A stretch of 64,000 bases of DNA from Dielma sp000508965 (GTDB lineage: Bacteria; Bacillota_I; Bacilli_A; Erysipelotrichales; Erysipelotrichaceae): contig BAHV02000001.1 in the NCBI GenBank assembly GCA_000508965.1, positions 186,001-250,000 on the forward strand, given 5' to 3'. Both the position numbers and the translations under genes were made by a program. Below the pieces are notes generated by a model. It made no database searches. It saw only the letters and a list, made by a program, of their open reading frames with translations, and had not been told where the DNA came from. Positions 53,582 to 62,520 of the stretch are shown one piece after another (the stretch's first letter is position 1; each line of letters starts with the position of its first letter).

Positions 53582-53612
53582 GTGTCTTTTATACTCGGAC
53601 ACCTGTTATAAT
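53582..53612 (+). promoter_or_regulatory. Promoter with dyad for the AraC-type regulator
   Basis: Extended -10 TGTTATAAT (hexamer TATAAT at 53607-53612) with TGTCTT 18 bases upstream. GTGTC (53582-53586) and GACAC (53598-53602) form a dyad across the spacer, a possible operator. The promoter lies downstream of the first ATG of the open frame, so that ATG cannot be the normal start. Confidence 0.6.
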
Positions 53613-53639
53613 ATTATTATATTTAAGGAGGGATGTCTT

Positions 53640-54509
53640 ATTAAAGAGTATATACCTTTGCAGGTTCGAAATGTGAACCCCTTCTTTCTGAATGTCTTTG
53701 ATGATCTGAAATACATACCGAATGCTCATCGGCAAGTTGAAGTGATTGTAATCCTTGAAGGTTCACTTGTTATATCACTTCATAATGATATTCAGGTACT
53801 TGAAACTGGTGATATGTGTCTGATCTTAGATTATGTAACTCACAGCTACTATACAAAAGTACATTCTAAAGTGCTGGTTATCACTTTTACGAAAGAGGAA
53901 TTTCATCGCTTCAAAATTATGGCTGCCAAGGAACAGCTGGCTTCGTCATGCCTGAGAGCGGCTACTGATGAACAGCGCAATCAAATTTTGAATATTGCCA
54001 ATGAATTGATTCATCTGCCTAAAGGCAGGGGATTAGAATTTCAGCAATTTGGTTATCTAGCTGTGCTTATTGGTTATTTCCTAAATGAATGTGAAATGAA
54101 AAAAGAGGATAATGCCTCTATGATACTAGCAGACAGGATCATGGCTTATCTATCCGAAAACTGTCATCAGCCAATCACCTTAGAAAAGGCCAGCCACGAT
54201 ATCGGTATTTCTAAGTATCATCTTTCGCATATTTGTTCTGAGCAAATTGGCATTAATTTTAAAACTTATGTGAATTCACTTAGGTTAAGTGGTGCTAAGC
54301 GACTGTTGGTTCAATCCGATCTTTCCATTAGTGAAGTATCAAAGCAATGTGGTTTTGAAAGTATACGTACCTTTAATCGTTTGTTTGCAGAAAATTTCAA
54401 CATTACACCGGCAGAATTCAGGGAGCAGAATCGAAGAAACAATTACATTGACGTAAATAGTCCGAATGTGAAGGAGCCGCTGCCAAAAAAACAGAACCAC
54501 AATATATAA
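53640..54509 (+). CDS. AraC-family regulator divergent from the TPR-opp-Rid operon
   Basis: About 289 residues if started at 53640. The cupin-like N-terminal domain has HRQVEVIVILEGSLVISLHN and ETGDMCLILDYVTHSYY. The C-terminal AraC HTH pair (about 190-280) has LEKASHDIGISKYHLSHICS and SEVSKQCGFESIRTFNRLFA, ending ITPAEFREQNRR. Start choice: the frame is open from an ATG at 53550, but the promoter lies inside it. AAGGAGGG (53625-53632) is 7 bases before an ATT codon at 53640, and the next in-frame candidate is TTG at 53658. A rare ATT start is therefore possible. It is the probable regulator of the divergent operon. Confidence 0.8.
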   Translation: MKEYIPLQVRNVNPFFLNVFDDLKYIPNAHRQVEVIVILEGSLVISLHNDIQVLETGDMCLILDYVTHSYYTKVHSKVLVITFTKEEFHRFKIMAAKEQLASSCLRAATDEQRNQILNIANELIHLPKGRGLEFQQFGYLAVLIGYFLNECEMKKEDNASMILADRIMAYLSENCHQPITLEKASHDIGISKYHLSHICSEQIGINFKTYVNSLRLSGAKRLLVQSDLSISEVSKQCGFESIRTFNRLFAENFNITPAEFREQNRRNNYIDVNSPNVKEPLPKKQNHNI

Positions 54510-54511
54510 TT

Positions 54512-54543
54512 AAAACATCTCTATGTTCAGATAGAGATGTTTT
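54512..54543 (+). terminator. Intrinsic terminator of the AraC-type gene
   Basis: Perfect 13-bp stem AAAACATCTCTAT / ATAGAGATGTTTT with a 6-base loop, right after the stop codon. Confidence 0.85.
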
Positions 54544-54729
54544 AGTTATTCAACATTTAGAAAAGATACAATTTTATCAATCCTAATTGGATTGAAGATC
54601 ACACAAGCACAAACGATATTTCTAGACTAGTATATAATACTTACAGGCTGTTAATTTTAGTAATCGCATATTTCTATACTAAATTACAACTATCTGAACT
54701 CAGCGGCTGACAAAAATTTCTAATGAGCC

Positions 54730-55050
54730 TCAATTTTGATCACCATTAAATTCATTCAATATTTTTTCAGCCATTAAAACAACTGCCTTGCCATTCATAC
54801 GTCCATAATCAACAGGCTTTATCATAGCAACAGGTGCAACATTCTCAAATTTTTTCTTTACATCTTCATACAGAAATAACACCTGCGGGCCTAGCAGCAG
54901 AATATCAAACTCTCCCGTATAATTATCCACCGTATCAGCGCTGACCGCCCAAATTTTATAATTTTTACCCTGTGATTTTGCATATTCACTCATTTTTTCC
55001 ATAAGCATACCCGTAGACATGCCTAATGCACAAGCCAGCATTATTCTCAT
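54730..55050 (-). CDS. PTS lactose/cellobiose-family IIB component
   Basis: 106 residues. RIMLACALGMSTGMLMEKM has the phosphorylatable Cys7 in the C-x-x-GMST loop of the family. The rest has KIWAVSADTVDNYTGEFDIL and LLGPQVLF. It receives phosphate from IIA and passes it to the sugar bound by IIC (cytosolic face). It is the last gene of the operon, 4 bases after the ADP-ribosylglycohydrolase gene. Confidence 0.88.
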   Translation of the reverse strand: MRIMLACALGMSTGMLMEKMSEYAKSQGKNYKIWAVSADTVDNYTGEFDILLLGPQVLFLYEDVKKKFENVAPVAMIKPVDYGRMNGKAVVLMAEKILNEFNGDQN

Positions 55051-55054
55051 TTTT

Positions 55055-56077
55055 TTATCCTCTTTTCATAATTAAATCTGTATAATCATTAATGGTTTCT
55101 GCTAAATTCAAAAATTGATTCGCCGTGTTGATTTTCTCTATAACATTTACATCGATTACATCGATACCATGCATTCCGCCGGTAATAGCGCAAACCATAG
55201 AGGCAATCGTATCTGTGTCACCGCCTGCATTTACTGCACAATTCAAACATGACTTGAAATCACCGCTGCAAGCAATCAGTATAGCAAATACTGCCGGAAT
55301 TGATTCCTGCACCGCTGCCTTAGTACCAATTACGGCATTTAGACAATCCAGCAATTCATTGGGATCAGTGATACCTCTCACTATTTCAGCCGCTTCTTTT
55401 ATTTTATAATCTACATAGGGGCCGGCAGCTGCAAAGCCCTCTTTTTCTAATTGCTGACGAGCTTTCCTTGCTCCATATATTGCTGCCTTAACGATATCAC
55501 TGATAGTAACACTAATCTGCTGTGCACACCATACAGCACAAGCAATAGCACATGCGCCAGAAGCAGCCGCACTGTTGTAATGTGTCGGCCAGCAGCAAGT
55601 AAGTGCATACTGTATAGCCTCATCTATACTGCTTACAGCCAGTAACGCTGCCGGGCTCACCTTCATTGCACCGCCGTTTGTATTTTGTCTCGCGAAGTGA
55701 TTGCTTTTGCTTATCTCATCAATAGCAATACCTAGTTTTAACTTTTCAATCGCTGATTTAGAATTTTGTCCGGCATATTTCGCAAATACGATCTCATCTT
55801 TTGACCAATCAAGCAGTGCCTCTTCATTGATTCTACGATTGAAATCTCCGTTATGCCTCTGTATAGCTTTCATCAAGTAGATGCTCGCACCAAAATCATC
55901 TGTAACCTGACCTGGTATAATTCCCTTTGTGATACGGCTTATAGAATCAGCATACTCATAGCAGCCTTCTGGGAAAGCGTGTTTTATTTCTTCACGCAGG
56001 CAAGACTCAGTCAGCGCACCTAATGAATCACCATATGCAGCACCGTATAAGCAGCCTAGTATTTTATGCCTCATCAT
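55055..56077 (-). CDS. ADP-ribosylglycohydrolase-family protein within the PTS operon
   Basis: 340 residues from the ATG at 56077 (GAGGAAGCAGAGC upstream), overlapping the end of the IIC gene. Metal-binding motifs of the DraG/ARH family: GAAYGDSLGALTES at the N-terminus and NAGGDTDTIASMVCAITGGM near residue 290, with TDDFGASIYLMKAI between. Family members cleave ADP-ribose bonds, and many in Bacillota act on other N- or O-glycosides or have unknown substrates. Its place between IIC and IIB suggests a role in breakdown of the imported (phosphorylated) sugar (inferred). No phospho-beta-glucosidase is present. Confidence 0.85.
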   Translation of the reverse strand: MMRHKILGCLYGAAYGDSLGALTESCLREEIKHAFPEGCYEYADSISRITKGIIPGQVTDDFGASIYLMKAIQRHNGDFNRRINEEALLDWSKDEIVFAKYAGQNSKSAIEKLKLGIAIDEISKSNHFARQNTNGGAMKVSPAALLAVSSIDEAIQYALTCCWPTHYNSAAASGACAIACAVWCAQQISVTISDIVKAAIYGARKARQQLEKEGFAAAGPYVDYKIKEAAEIVRGITDPNELLDCLNAVIGTKAAVQESIPAVFAILIACSGDFKSCLNCAVNAGGDTDTIASMVCAITGGMHGIDVIDVNVIEKINTANQFLNLAETINDYTDLIMKRG

Positions 56078-57380
56078 GCTCTGCTTCCTCAACATATAAA
56101 CCGCTGGCTCTCTCTGATTTGTCCTGAAGCTTCAGGAAGAAATACCACATCGCAGTAAATGGAATGATCAGCAGAACCTGTACAGCTCCCGCTAAGAAAG
56201 AATTAGTCATCATTGCACCAGCTACGAATATCGGTGTTGTACTTGGGACGGTAACGCCATTACAAATCGGGATAATATTAGTGACTGTCAGCAAATAAAA
56301 AACCGTTGTTGTTACTAAGGGTGTCAGCAGCATAGGTATTAATGTGAATGGATTTAATACTAACGGGAAGCCAAACATCAGCGGTTCATATATATTAAAT
56401 AATCCCGGCACCAAAGATACATTTGCTATCTTTTTCCAATCATCACGTTTATGCTTTCTTGCAAACAAATACATTGCAATAAGTAAAGGGATAGAAATCC
56501 AATAACCATAGAGTACAAAAGCCCTGGCAAAACTATCATTGATAAGATTAGGCAGCGGCAGGCCGGCAGCAACGGCTTCGATATTTTCGGCATTTGCTGC
56601 TATTAAGAAGGGCTTAAACACGCTCTTTGTCATCTGCTGCCCATGCAGGCCAAAGAACCAGAACAAGTTGACCAAGAAACCATATAACAGCATTGCAGGG
56701 TAACTTAAAACGATGCCTGACATTGGTTTTTGTATCCAATAGAAGAAAAAGTCTGTGAGATTTCCCTGTGGTGTTAGAAGGAATATTTGGCGCAGCACCA
56801 GACCGAATAACATAGCAAATCCAGCCGGAATAAAGGATGTAAATGAATCTCTTATTGACGCAGGAACTGAATTTGGCAGATTGACAGTCAGTTTATGATT
56901 AATTGCCCAACGATATAATTCTACGCCAATAATTGCACATAGGATAGCTGAAAACATTGCTGATGCACCTAGATAATTTAAAGAAAGTACATTTTTAATT
57001 GTTTCTCCGCCTTCAGTAGTAAGGCTTGTCGGACAAGTTATCAAAAACATAACAGTTGCAGTCATAGCGCCATGCAGTGCGCTTAATTTATAATCCTTGG
57101 CCAAGTAATAAGAAATGCCCACAACTACGAACAAGCCGATTATTGCGCTGGACATAGTGCTGGATGGTGCTAAAAATCCTCTGATTTCAGTCATTAAAGC
57201 TGCACCTACAATGTTATCGAAAAAGCTCAGACTTGCTACCGAAGTCAGAATTGAACTAACAATAATGAATGGCAAAGATAAAGATAAACCACTTTTCATA
57301 GCCTTAATGTATCGATTCCGGTTCATTGCGTTAGCAATTGGCAGTAAAACATTTTGTAATGCATTCACAAATTTATTCAT
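56064..57380 (-). CDS. PTS lactose/cellobiose-family IIC permease
   Basis: 438 residues from the ATG at 57380, which overlaps the IIA stop in ATGAATAA. A farther GTG lies inside the RBS AAAGGGGTG. About 8-10 membrane helices; family blocks AMNRNRYIKAMKSGLSLSLP, FFGLHGQQMTKSVFKPF (with the GLHG-type sugar-site loop) and GLFNIYEPLMFGFPLVLNPF (NINEP-like, here NIYEP). It transports and phosphorylates a beta-glucoside- or chitobiose-like sugar. Exact sugar unknown. Confidence 0.9.
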   Translation of the reverse strand: MNKFVNALQNVLLPIANAMNRNRYIKAMKSGLSLSLPFIIVSSILTSVASLSFFDNIVGAALMTEIRGFLAPSSTMSSAIIGLFVVVGISYYLAKDYKLSALHGAMTATVMFLITCPTSLTTEGGETIKNVLSLNYLGASAMFSAILCAIIGVELYRWAINHKLTVNLPNSVPASIRDSFTSFIPAGFAMLFGLVLRQIFLLTPQGNLTDFFFYWIQKPMSGIVLSYPAMLLYGFLVNLFWFFGLHGQQMTKSVFKPFLIAANAENIEAVAAGLPLPNLINDSFARAFVLYGYWISIPLLIAMYLFARKHKRDDWKKIANVSLVPGLFNIYEPLMFGFPLVLNPFTLIPMLLTPLVTTTVFYLLTVTNIIPICNGVTVPSTTPIFVAGAMMTNSFLAGAVQVLLIIPFTAMWYFFLKLQDKSERASGLYVEEAEHDEA

Positions 57381-57729
57381 ATTCAATTTCACCCCTTTGA
57401 TCGTTAGTTAACGTTGACAACAGCTTATATATACCAGTAAATTCTTTTGCATTATCTAATGCCATAAAGGCCATTGTAAGATGGTCCTGAGCATGAACTG
57501 TAATCAATGAAACACTTGTAGCTGCTCCATTGCATTCATTCTGCAGCAATCTTGTCTGCGTTTGATGTGCTTTATTCAGATCATCCTTCGCTTCAAGAAT
57601 CAAAGCATCCGCTTTTTCAAAATTAAAATTTCTTGCTTCTTTTACCGCCATAATAGATTTTGACTTTGAATTACCAGCATTCAAAATCAAATCAAAAGCG
57701 ATTTCATAATTATCCTCCATGCTCTTCAT
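57373..57729 (-). CDS. PTS lactose/cellobiose-family IIA component
   Basis: 118 residues from the ATG at 57729 (AAAAGGAG about 4 bases upstream), overlapping the regulator stop by 20 bases. Three-helix IIA: YEIAFDLILNAGNSKSKSIM, NFEKADALILEAKDDLNKAH and the active-site block LITVHAQDHLTMAF, where the first His accepts phosphate from HPr. Co-transcribed with the regulator, IIC, the glycohydrolase and IIB. Confidence 0.9.
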   Translation of the reverse strand: MKSMEDNYEIAFDLILNAGNSKSKSIMAVKEARNFNFEKADALILEAKDDLNKAHQTQTRLLQNECNGAATSVSLITVHAQDHLTMAFMALDNAKEFTGIYKLLSTLTNDQRGEIEYE

Positions 57730-59623
57730 TGATCTCCTTTTCAATTAAATTCAGTATTTCAATCAGCCGAGGAAATTCAGCCTTATGAATCAATTCATTA
57801 ATATACCTTTTATTAAACAATAATCTAGAAATTACTTTTGAGAAATATTGCATATTATCATTGTTTTGTTTTTTCAAAGCAAACATCAATACAAACTGCA
57901 CCTTATGCTCATCCCATTGGACAGGTCTCTTCAATATAGCTATACAGACAAATGTTTCATCCACAATAGCCTTATTAGGATGAGGGATAGCCACAAGATT
58001 GCCAAAAGCAGTCACTCCCATTTTTTCACGCTCATAAACTAAATCAAGGAAGGAATCAGGCAGACAGATTACCTGAGAGATTCGCTCTGCCATTTGCTCA
58101 ATAACTTGTGTTTTCTCATCTGCTTCTACATTTGATAAAAATAAACGAGGATCAAAATAATTACTCAGTACAGACGGATATGAGTCATTCAATATTCTCT
58201 GAATTGCTTTTCTATCCTTGTTATCTAAAAACAACTGAATTTGCAGTACCGGTCTATTGATGGAAAAGGGTATTTTCACAGTGGTAAAAACATAATCAAT
58301 ATCGTCAAGCTTCATATCCTTCATCTGGGATACATCACAAATAATGATTTTGTTAACATAACGATTAAACTCTTCTTTGATTTTCCAAAGCAGAATCTGA
58401 GCTGTTCCGCGTCCTGTTGAACAAACTACAACGATATTTTTTCGATTTACGCTCTTATTCATCCGCTCCAGCGCTAAATTAAAATGAAGCGCCAGATAAC
58501 CTATTTCATCTTCCCTAATCGCTTTATGATAATGTTTATTTAATACTTCACTAGCTGATATAGCAATCATATATGCTAAAGTGTAGCTTGCTTTTATTTC
58601 TCTTAATAATGGATTTTTTAAGTTCAGATTATATTTCAGCCGAACCTTAAAGGGAACTAAATGCATAGCCAAAACCATACGCAGCTCTAAATCATCATGT
58701 AGATCAATATTATAACTGCTTTGAATTTCATCAAGCATGTGTGTTACCATATCGTAAATCTCCTGACTGATAACAAAGCCATTATTGATAGTCGTTTCCT
58801 CGATAATTCTTTTACTAGCTAAATGAATTGCAATATAGCTTATTTCTGAATCCGGTATTTTCACATCAAATTCCTTTGTAAGCAAATCAGCAATATGCAG
58901 TGCACAAATAAATTCAGATTCTTTTTCAATCATTGTAATCCCATTATCAGCTTGCAGGTAACATCCGTTCCTTATTCTTTCTAATACAATATAAATATGG
59001 ACAAGTAAATTTTGATAAGAAACTTCACTGATTCTAATATTTGAGTCAGTTAATACCGCTTGTATACATTTTTCGATTCTTTCTAAATATTTCTTTCTTA
59101 GTTCTTCATTCTGTTCATAATTTTGTTCCATATAGGAAGCAATGCATAATCTAAAATCAAACTCATTGCCTTCTACTTTAATACCATAACGCGGACGATT
59201 AATCAGCTTCAAATGATAATTTCCTAAAATTCTTCTTACCTCTTTCAGACAGCTTGTTAAACTAGACCTTGACATGTAAATTTGATCACAGAGATCATCC
59301 AGCTTTATATAATCATCTTTAATTAGCAGCATTTCTAATAAATAATGAATTCTTGCTTCAACCGTTTCAGGAATAGAATCATTTTTCTGTAATGAGATTA
59401 AAAAATTGTTGTATATCTCCTCATCAATAACCCTTAATGAATATCCTAGTTTGGTTTTGGAATAGAGCCGCGCGCCTGCTTTTTCTAAAACGCTTTTTAG
59501 AACCTTTAATTCCTTTCGTATTGTTTTACTGCTTAAATTCAGCTCTTTTGCAAGTTCCTCACTTGTAATATACTCAGTGTCATTTAGCCGGTCCAATATT
59601 AATATCCATCTGTGCTTATTCAT
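57710..59623 (-). CDS. LicR/BglG-family PTS-regulated transcriptional activator
   Basis: 637 residues. HTH_11 (about 1-60: YITSEELAKELNLSSKTIRK), Mga-like HTH (about 95-165: LDDLCDQIYMSRSSLTSCLK), two PRD domains (about 190-290 and 295-400, with EISYIAIHLASKR and EIGYLALHFNLALERM supplying regulatory His), a IIB-like domain (VVVCSTGRGTAQILLWKIKE) and a IIA-like domain (NLVAIPHPNKAIVDETFVCI). This is an activator whose PRDs are phosphorylated by HPr and the cognate IIB, so sugar supply controls its own operon. It is first in the operon behind TTGAGT-17-TATAGT. Confidence 0.9.
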   Translation of the reverse strand: MNKHRWILILDRLNDTEYITSEELAKELNLSSKTIRKELKVLKSVLEKAGARLYSKTKLGYSLRVIDEEIYNNFLISLQKNDSIPETVEARIHYLLEMLLIKDDYIKLDDLCDQIYMSRSSLTSCLKEVRRILGNYHLKLINRPRYGIKVEGNEFDFRLCIASYMEQNYEQNEELRKKYLERIEKCIQAVLTDSNIRISEVSYQNLLVHIYIVLERIRNGCYLQADNGITMIEKESEFICALHIADLLTKEFDVKIPDSEISYIAIHLASKRIIEETTINNGFVISQEIYDMVTHMLDEIQSSYNIDLHDDLELRMVLAMHLVPFKVRLKYNLNLKNPLLREIKASYTLAYMIAISASEVLNKHYHKAIREDEIGYLALHFNLALERMNKSVNRKNIVVVCSTGRGTAQILLWKIKEEFNRYVNKIIICDVSQMKDMKLDDIDYVFTTVKIPFSINRPVLQIQLFLDNKDRKAIQRILNDSYPSVLSNYFDPRLFLSNVEADEKTQVIEQMAERISQVICLPDSFLDLVYEREKMGVTAFGNLVAIPHPNKAIVDETFVCIAILKRPVQWDEHKVQFVLMFALKKQNNDNMQYFSKVISRLLFNKRYINELIHKAEFPRLIEILNLIEKEINEEHGG

Positions 59624-59646
59624 AATTTATCTCCCTGTCCGCTTAT

Positions 59647-59675
59647 ACTATATCAATATGACAGCTTGGACTCAA
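59647..59675 (-). promoter_or_regulatory. Promoter of the PTS operon
   Basis: On the minus strand TTGAGT (59670-59675), a 17-base spacer and TATAGT (59647-59652), about 25 bases before the regulator ATG. The remaining bases up to 59820 hold no credible gene. Confidence 0.65.
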
Positions 59676-59820
59676 TTCAGATTAAGTCCGCAATGATTAA
59701 GGAACTCATGAACGTAATTACCTATTTCATTGTTTCAACTTCTTTTAGTCATTATAAAAATAACTGTTTACAGACTTTTATAAAAGAGGAATTATATGGA
59801 ATTTTGATGTCTTTATAGCA

Positions 59821-59857
59821 AAAAAACCCAGAGCAATTTTATTGCTTTGGGTTTTTT
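59821..59857. terminator. Bidirectional terminator between prs-DUF1622 and the PTS operon
   Basis: 16-bp stem AAAAAACCCAGAGCAA / TTGCTTTGGGTTTTTT (one wobble), 5-base loop. It lies about 65 bases after the DUF1622 stop. Confidence 0.85.
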
Positions 59858-59923
59858 ATCTTTACTTGAAGATATTTTATCTTCTTTATTTTAATACTTT
59901 TTCTTCTTTGACAAGAGAAAATT

Positions 59924-60343
59924 TCAATAATCGGAGGCTGTTATTTCTTCAGAACCGCCGCTGTGTTCTTTTTCAGATTTTACCTCAAAGTGAATCAGAA
60001 CAGATAACAGTGCACGCAGAACGATGATACAGCCTAATATATATATTTCGTCTGTGCTTCTGATGATAACTGTTTTCAGGATCTCTGCACCCATCTTAAA
60101 TTCAAGACCTAATGCCAATGAGTTACCTAAAGCCAGCTTCACCGGGAAATGATTCTTATAAAGCAATGAGCGAACATAGAGGACAAAAGCTCTCAAAGAA
60201 CCCACCGTAATTACAAAGATACCGATCAATTCGATTAAACCGATGATTTCAGGTACGATATCATTAACAATGCCTTCAATATATGAAGTATGTTCAACGA
60301 CTTCGCCTGCCATCATGGTTATAGTTAATAATAAATGATTCAT
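59924..60343 (-). CDS. DUF1622 family membrane protein
   Basis: 139 residues, about three membrane helices: IIGLIELIGIFVITVGSLRA, a second segment containing KLALGNSLALGLEFKMGAEI, and IYILGCIIVLRALLSVLIHF. The LALGLEF-x-x-GAEILKT segment is the family hallmark. Function unknown in the family. It follows prs by 8 bases and shares its transcript up to the terminator at 59821. Confidence 0.8.
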   Translation of the reverse strand: MNHLLLTITMMAGEVVEHTSYIEGIVNDIVPEIIGLIELIGIFVITVGSLRAFVLYVRSLLYKNHFPVKLALGNSLALGLEFKMGAEILKTVIIRSTDEIYILGCIIVLRALLSVLIHFEVKSEKEHSGGSEEITASDY

Positions 60344-60351
60344 AAGCCAGC

Positions 60352-61308
60352 CTATTGTGCTTCAAGCTGAGTAAGAATCTCACTTACTGACTTGTTTTCT
60401 TCCATTTGTTTAATCGTTTGACCAAGAATCAGTCCTACTGACAATACTTTCATCTTAGGCAGCAAGGCCTGTTTAGATTTTTGAGGAATTGTATTTGTAC
60501 AGATAAATTCCACAATTCTTGAATTGTCCAGACGTTCAATCGCCGGGCCGGATAATACACCATGAACACAGCTTGCATATACTTCTTTCGCACCCATGCG
60601 GTACAGCATGTCGACACCTGAAATTAAAGTACCGGCTGTATCAACAATATCATCAACAATGATTGCTGTTTTTCCGTCAACCTCACCGATTAAATTCATT
60701 GCTTCCGCAACGTTTGGCTTAGGACGGCGCTTATCAATAATAGCGATTGGCGCGTGCAGCATTTCAGCTAATTTACGCGCACGAGTCGTACCGCCGTGAT
60801 CCGGTGATACAACGACAATATCATCGAGGTTCTTTTCTTTAAAATATTTGCCGATAATCGACAACGCTGAAATATCATCAGCAGGGATATTGAAGAATCC
60901 CTGAATCTGCGTAGCATGCAGCTCCATTGTTATTACGCGGCTGGCACCTGCTTTTTCCAGCAAATCAGCTACCAGTTTAGATGTAATCGGCTGTCTTGGA
61001 CGAGCCTTGCGGTCTTGACGCGCATAACCAAAGTACGGCATTACGCAGTTGATCGTTGCGGCTGACGCGCGTTTGCAAGCATCAATGGCAATTAAAAGCT
61101 CCATCAGATTGCTTGATACTGGCGCACAAGTGGATTGTACGATATAAACATGCTTACCACGAACAGATTCACCTAGTTCAACAATAATTTCACCATCAGC
61201 AAAATGCTTTACATCGCAATTTCCCAGCGGCAGACCGATCTGCTCAGCAATTTCATTAGCCAATTCAACACTTGATGTTAAGGCGAAAATGACTGTATCT
61301 TTTACCAT
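60352..61308 (-). CDS. prs: Ribose-phosphate pyrophosphokinase (PRPP synthetase)
   Basis: Makes PRPP from ribose 5-phosphate and ATP for nucleotide, His, Trp and NAD synthesis (cytosol). 318 residues, the usual length. Motifs: HFADGEIIVELGESVRGKHV, PYFGYARQDRKARPRQPIT (ATP flexible loop), MELHATQIQGFFNIP (metal-binding His), and the PRPP loop AIIVDDIVDTAGTL. Order glmU-prs is conserved in Bacillota. Confidence 0.95.
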   Translation of the reverse strand: MVKDTVIFALTSSVELANEIAEQIGLPLGNCDVKHFADGEIIVELGESVRGKHVYIVQSTCAPVSSNLMELLIAIDACKRASAATINCVMPYFGYARQDRKARPRQPITSKLVADLLEKAGASRVITMELHATQIQGFFNIPADDISALSIIGKYFKEKNLDDIVVVSPDHGGTTRARKLAEMLHAPIAIIDKRRPKPNVAEAMNLIGEVDGKTAIIVDDIVDTAGTLISGVDMLYRMGAKEVYASCVHGVLSGPAIERLDNSRIVEFICTNTIPQKSKQALLPKMKVLSVGLILGQTIKQMEENKSVSEILTQLEAQ

Positions 61309-61324
61309 TTTTGTTTTACCCCTT

Positions 61325-62431
61325 TTACTTTCCTTTGTTTAAATAATCATATCCAAACGCTTCTTTGTTGCTTTGGCGGGTTCTGGCAATGCCCATTGCA
61401 CCGTCAGCAACATCTTCAGTAATCGTACTTCCTGCTGCCAGCAATGCCTTTTCACCAACAGTTACCGGCGCAATGATATTTACATTGCTGCCTACGAAAG
61501 CACCATCCTTAATTGTTGTTCTGAATTTATGCTTGCCATCATAATTCACCGTAACTACACCGCAGCCAATATTGACCTTACGGCCAACATCGCTGTCACC
61601 GATATAAGTCAGATGCGCGCATTTGCTTCCTTCACCAAAATTTGAATTTTTGAATTCCACAAAATTTCCAATACGCACATTTTCACCGATGCATGTATGA
61701 TTGCGCAGATGTGAATACGGGCCTACCGTTGTGCCGCGGCCAACCTCACTATCCACAATTTTAGAAGCATCAATCAGAACATCATCATGGAGAATCGCAT
61801 GATCCAGCCATGACCCAGGGAGTATTTTAACATTTTTACCGATCTTTGACGACCCATAAATCACTACATTGCCATAAATAACAGAGCCTTCACCAATTAC
61901 GGTATCTTCACTGATACAAGCTGTATTCATATCAAGGAACTGTACGCCTCGATTCAGCCATGATCGATTAATCCGCATTCTTAGTGTCTGCTCTGCCTCA
62001 TAAAGCGATGCACAATCATTTACTTCACACCATTCGCATGGTTCAGCACTTACGCTTGCCGCTTTTGACAAGTCAGACTGAAATCCGTTCTTGAAACAAA
62101 AAATACCAACATTCTCATCACTCAAAACACATGAATTCTGTTCATCCGCCAGCCGATATAACTCAGCCATCGTCTGACTTTTTAATAATGGCATATTTCC
62201 TTTCAAGACAAGTGTGGTTCCAACAGCTTGACTGCTGAAATCAACCGTCGGGATCACTTCAAATCCCGCCGCTTTAACTGCTTCTGATTCACTGACAACA
62301 ACAACGCTTTCCGCACCTGCCTGAATCGCATGATCCACTGTCGTTTTCAGCATTGATTTGCCGCAGATTTCACGCAGACAGAAGTCTTGTTCCTGTAAAC
62401 TGGTTCCGGTCAAAATGATTGCAGTTTTCAT
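61325..62431 (-). CDS. glmU: GlmU-like protein with degenerate N-terminal uridyltransferase domain
   Basis: 368 residues from the ATG at 62431 (GGGAGGG 7 bases upstream). GlmU is usually about 456. The C-terminal left-handed beta-helix acetyltransferase is complete: GRGTTVGPYSHLRNHTCIG, NFVEFKNSNFGEGSKCAHL, TYIGDSDVGRKVNIGCGVVT and VNYDGKHKFRTTI, the acetyl-CoA and glucosamine-phosphate site. The N-terminal domain is short and has AIILTGTSLQEQDFCL where GlmU has LAAGxGTRM, so UDP-GlcNAc pyrophosphorylase activity is doubtful. Glucosamine-1-phosphate acetylation is likely retained. Position between ispE and prs supports its being the genomic glmU locus. Confidence 0.85.
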   Translation of the reverse strand: MKTAIILTGTSLQEQDFCLREICGKSMLKTTVDHAIQAGAESVVVVSESEAVKAAGFEVIPTVDFSSQAVGTTLVLKGNMPLLKSQTMAELYRLADEQNSCVLSDENVGIFCFKNGFQSDLSKAASVSAEPCEWCEVNDCASLYEAEQTLRMRINRSWLNRGVQFLDMNTACISEDTVIGEGSVIYGNVVIYGSSKIGKNVKILPGSWLDHAILHDDVLIDASKIVDSEVGRGTTVGPYSHLRNHTCIGENVRIGNFVEFKNSNFGEGSKCAHLTYIGDSDVGRKVNIGCGVVTVNYDGKHKFRTTIKDGAFVGSNVNIIAPVTVGEKALLAAGSTITEDVADGAMGIARTRQSNKEAFGYDYLNKGK

Positions 62432-62520
62432 TAAAAAACCCTCCCTCACTATTTTACCAAATTTTCAATTTAAAAAAAGGTGTTTTTATAACAATTCCAT
62501 ACTTTTTCACAAATTTATAC

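Noticed and set aside
59612..59818. 68-codon + strand ORF in front of the LicR-like gene
   Set aside because: Lies over the PTS promoter region, starts inside the regulator gene and has no RBS.
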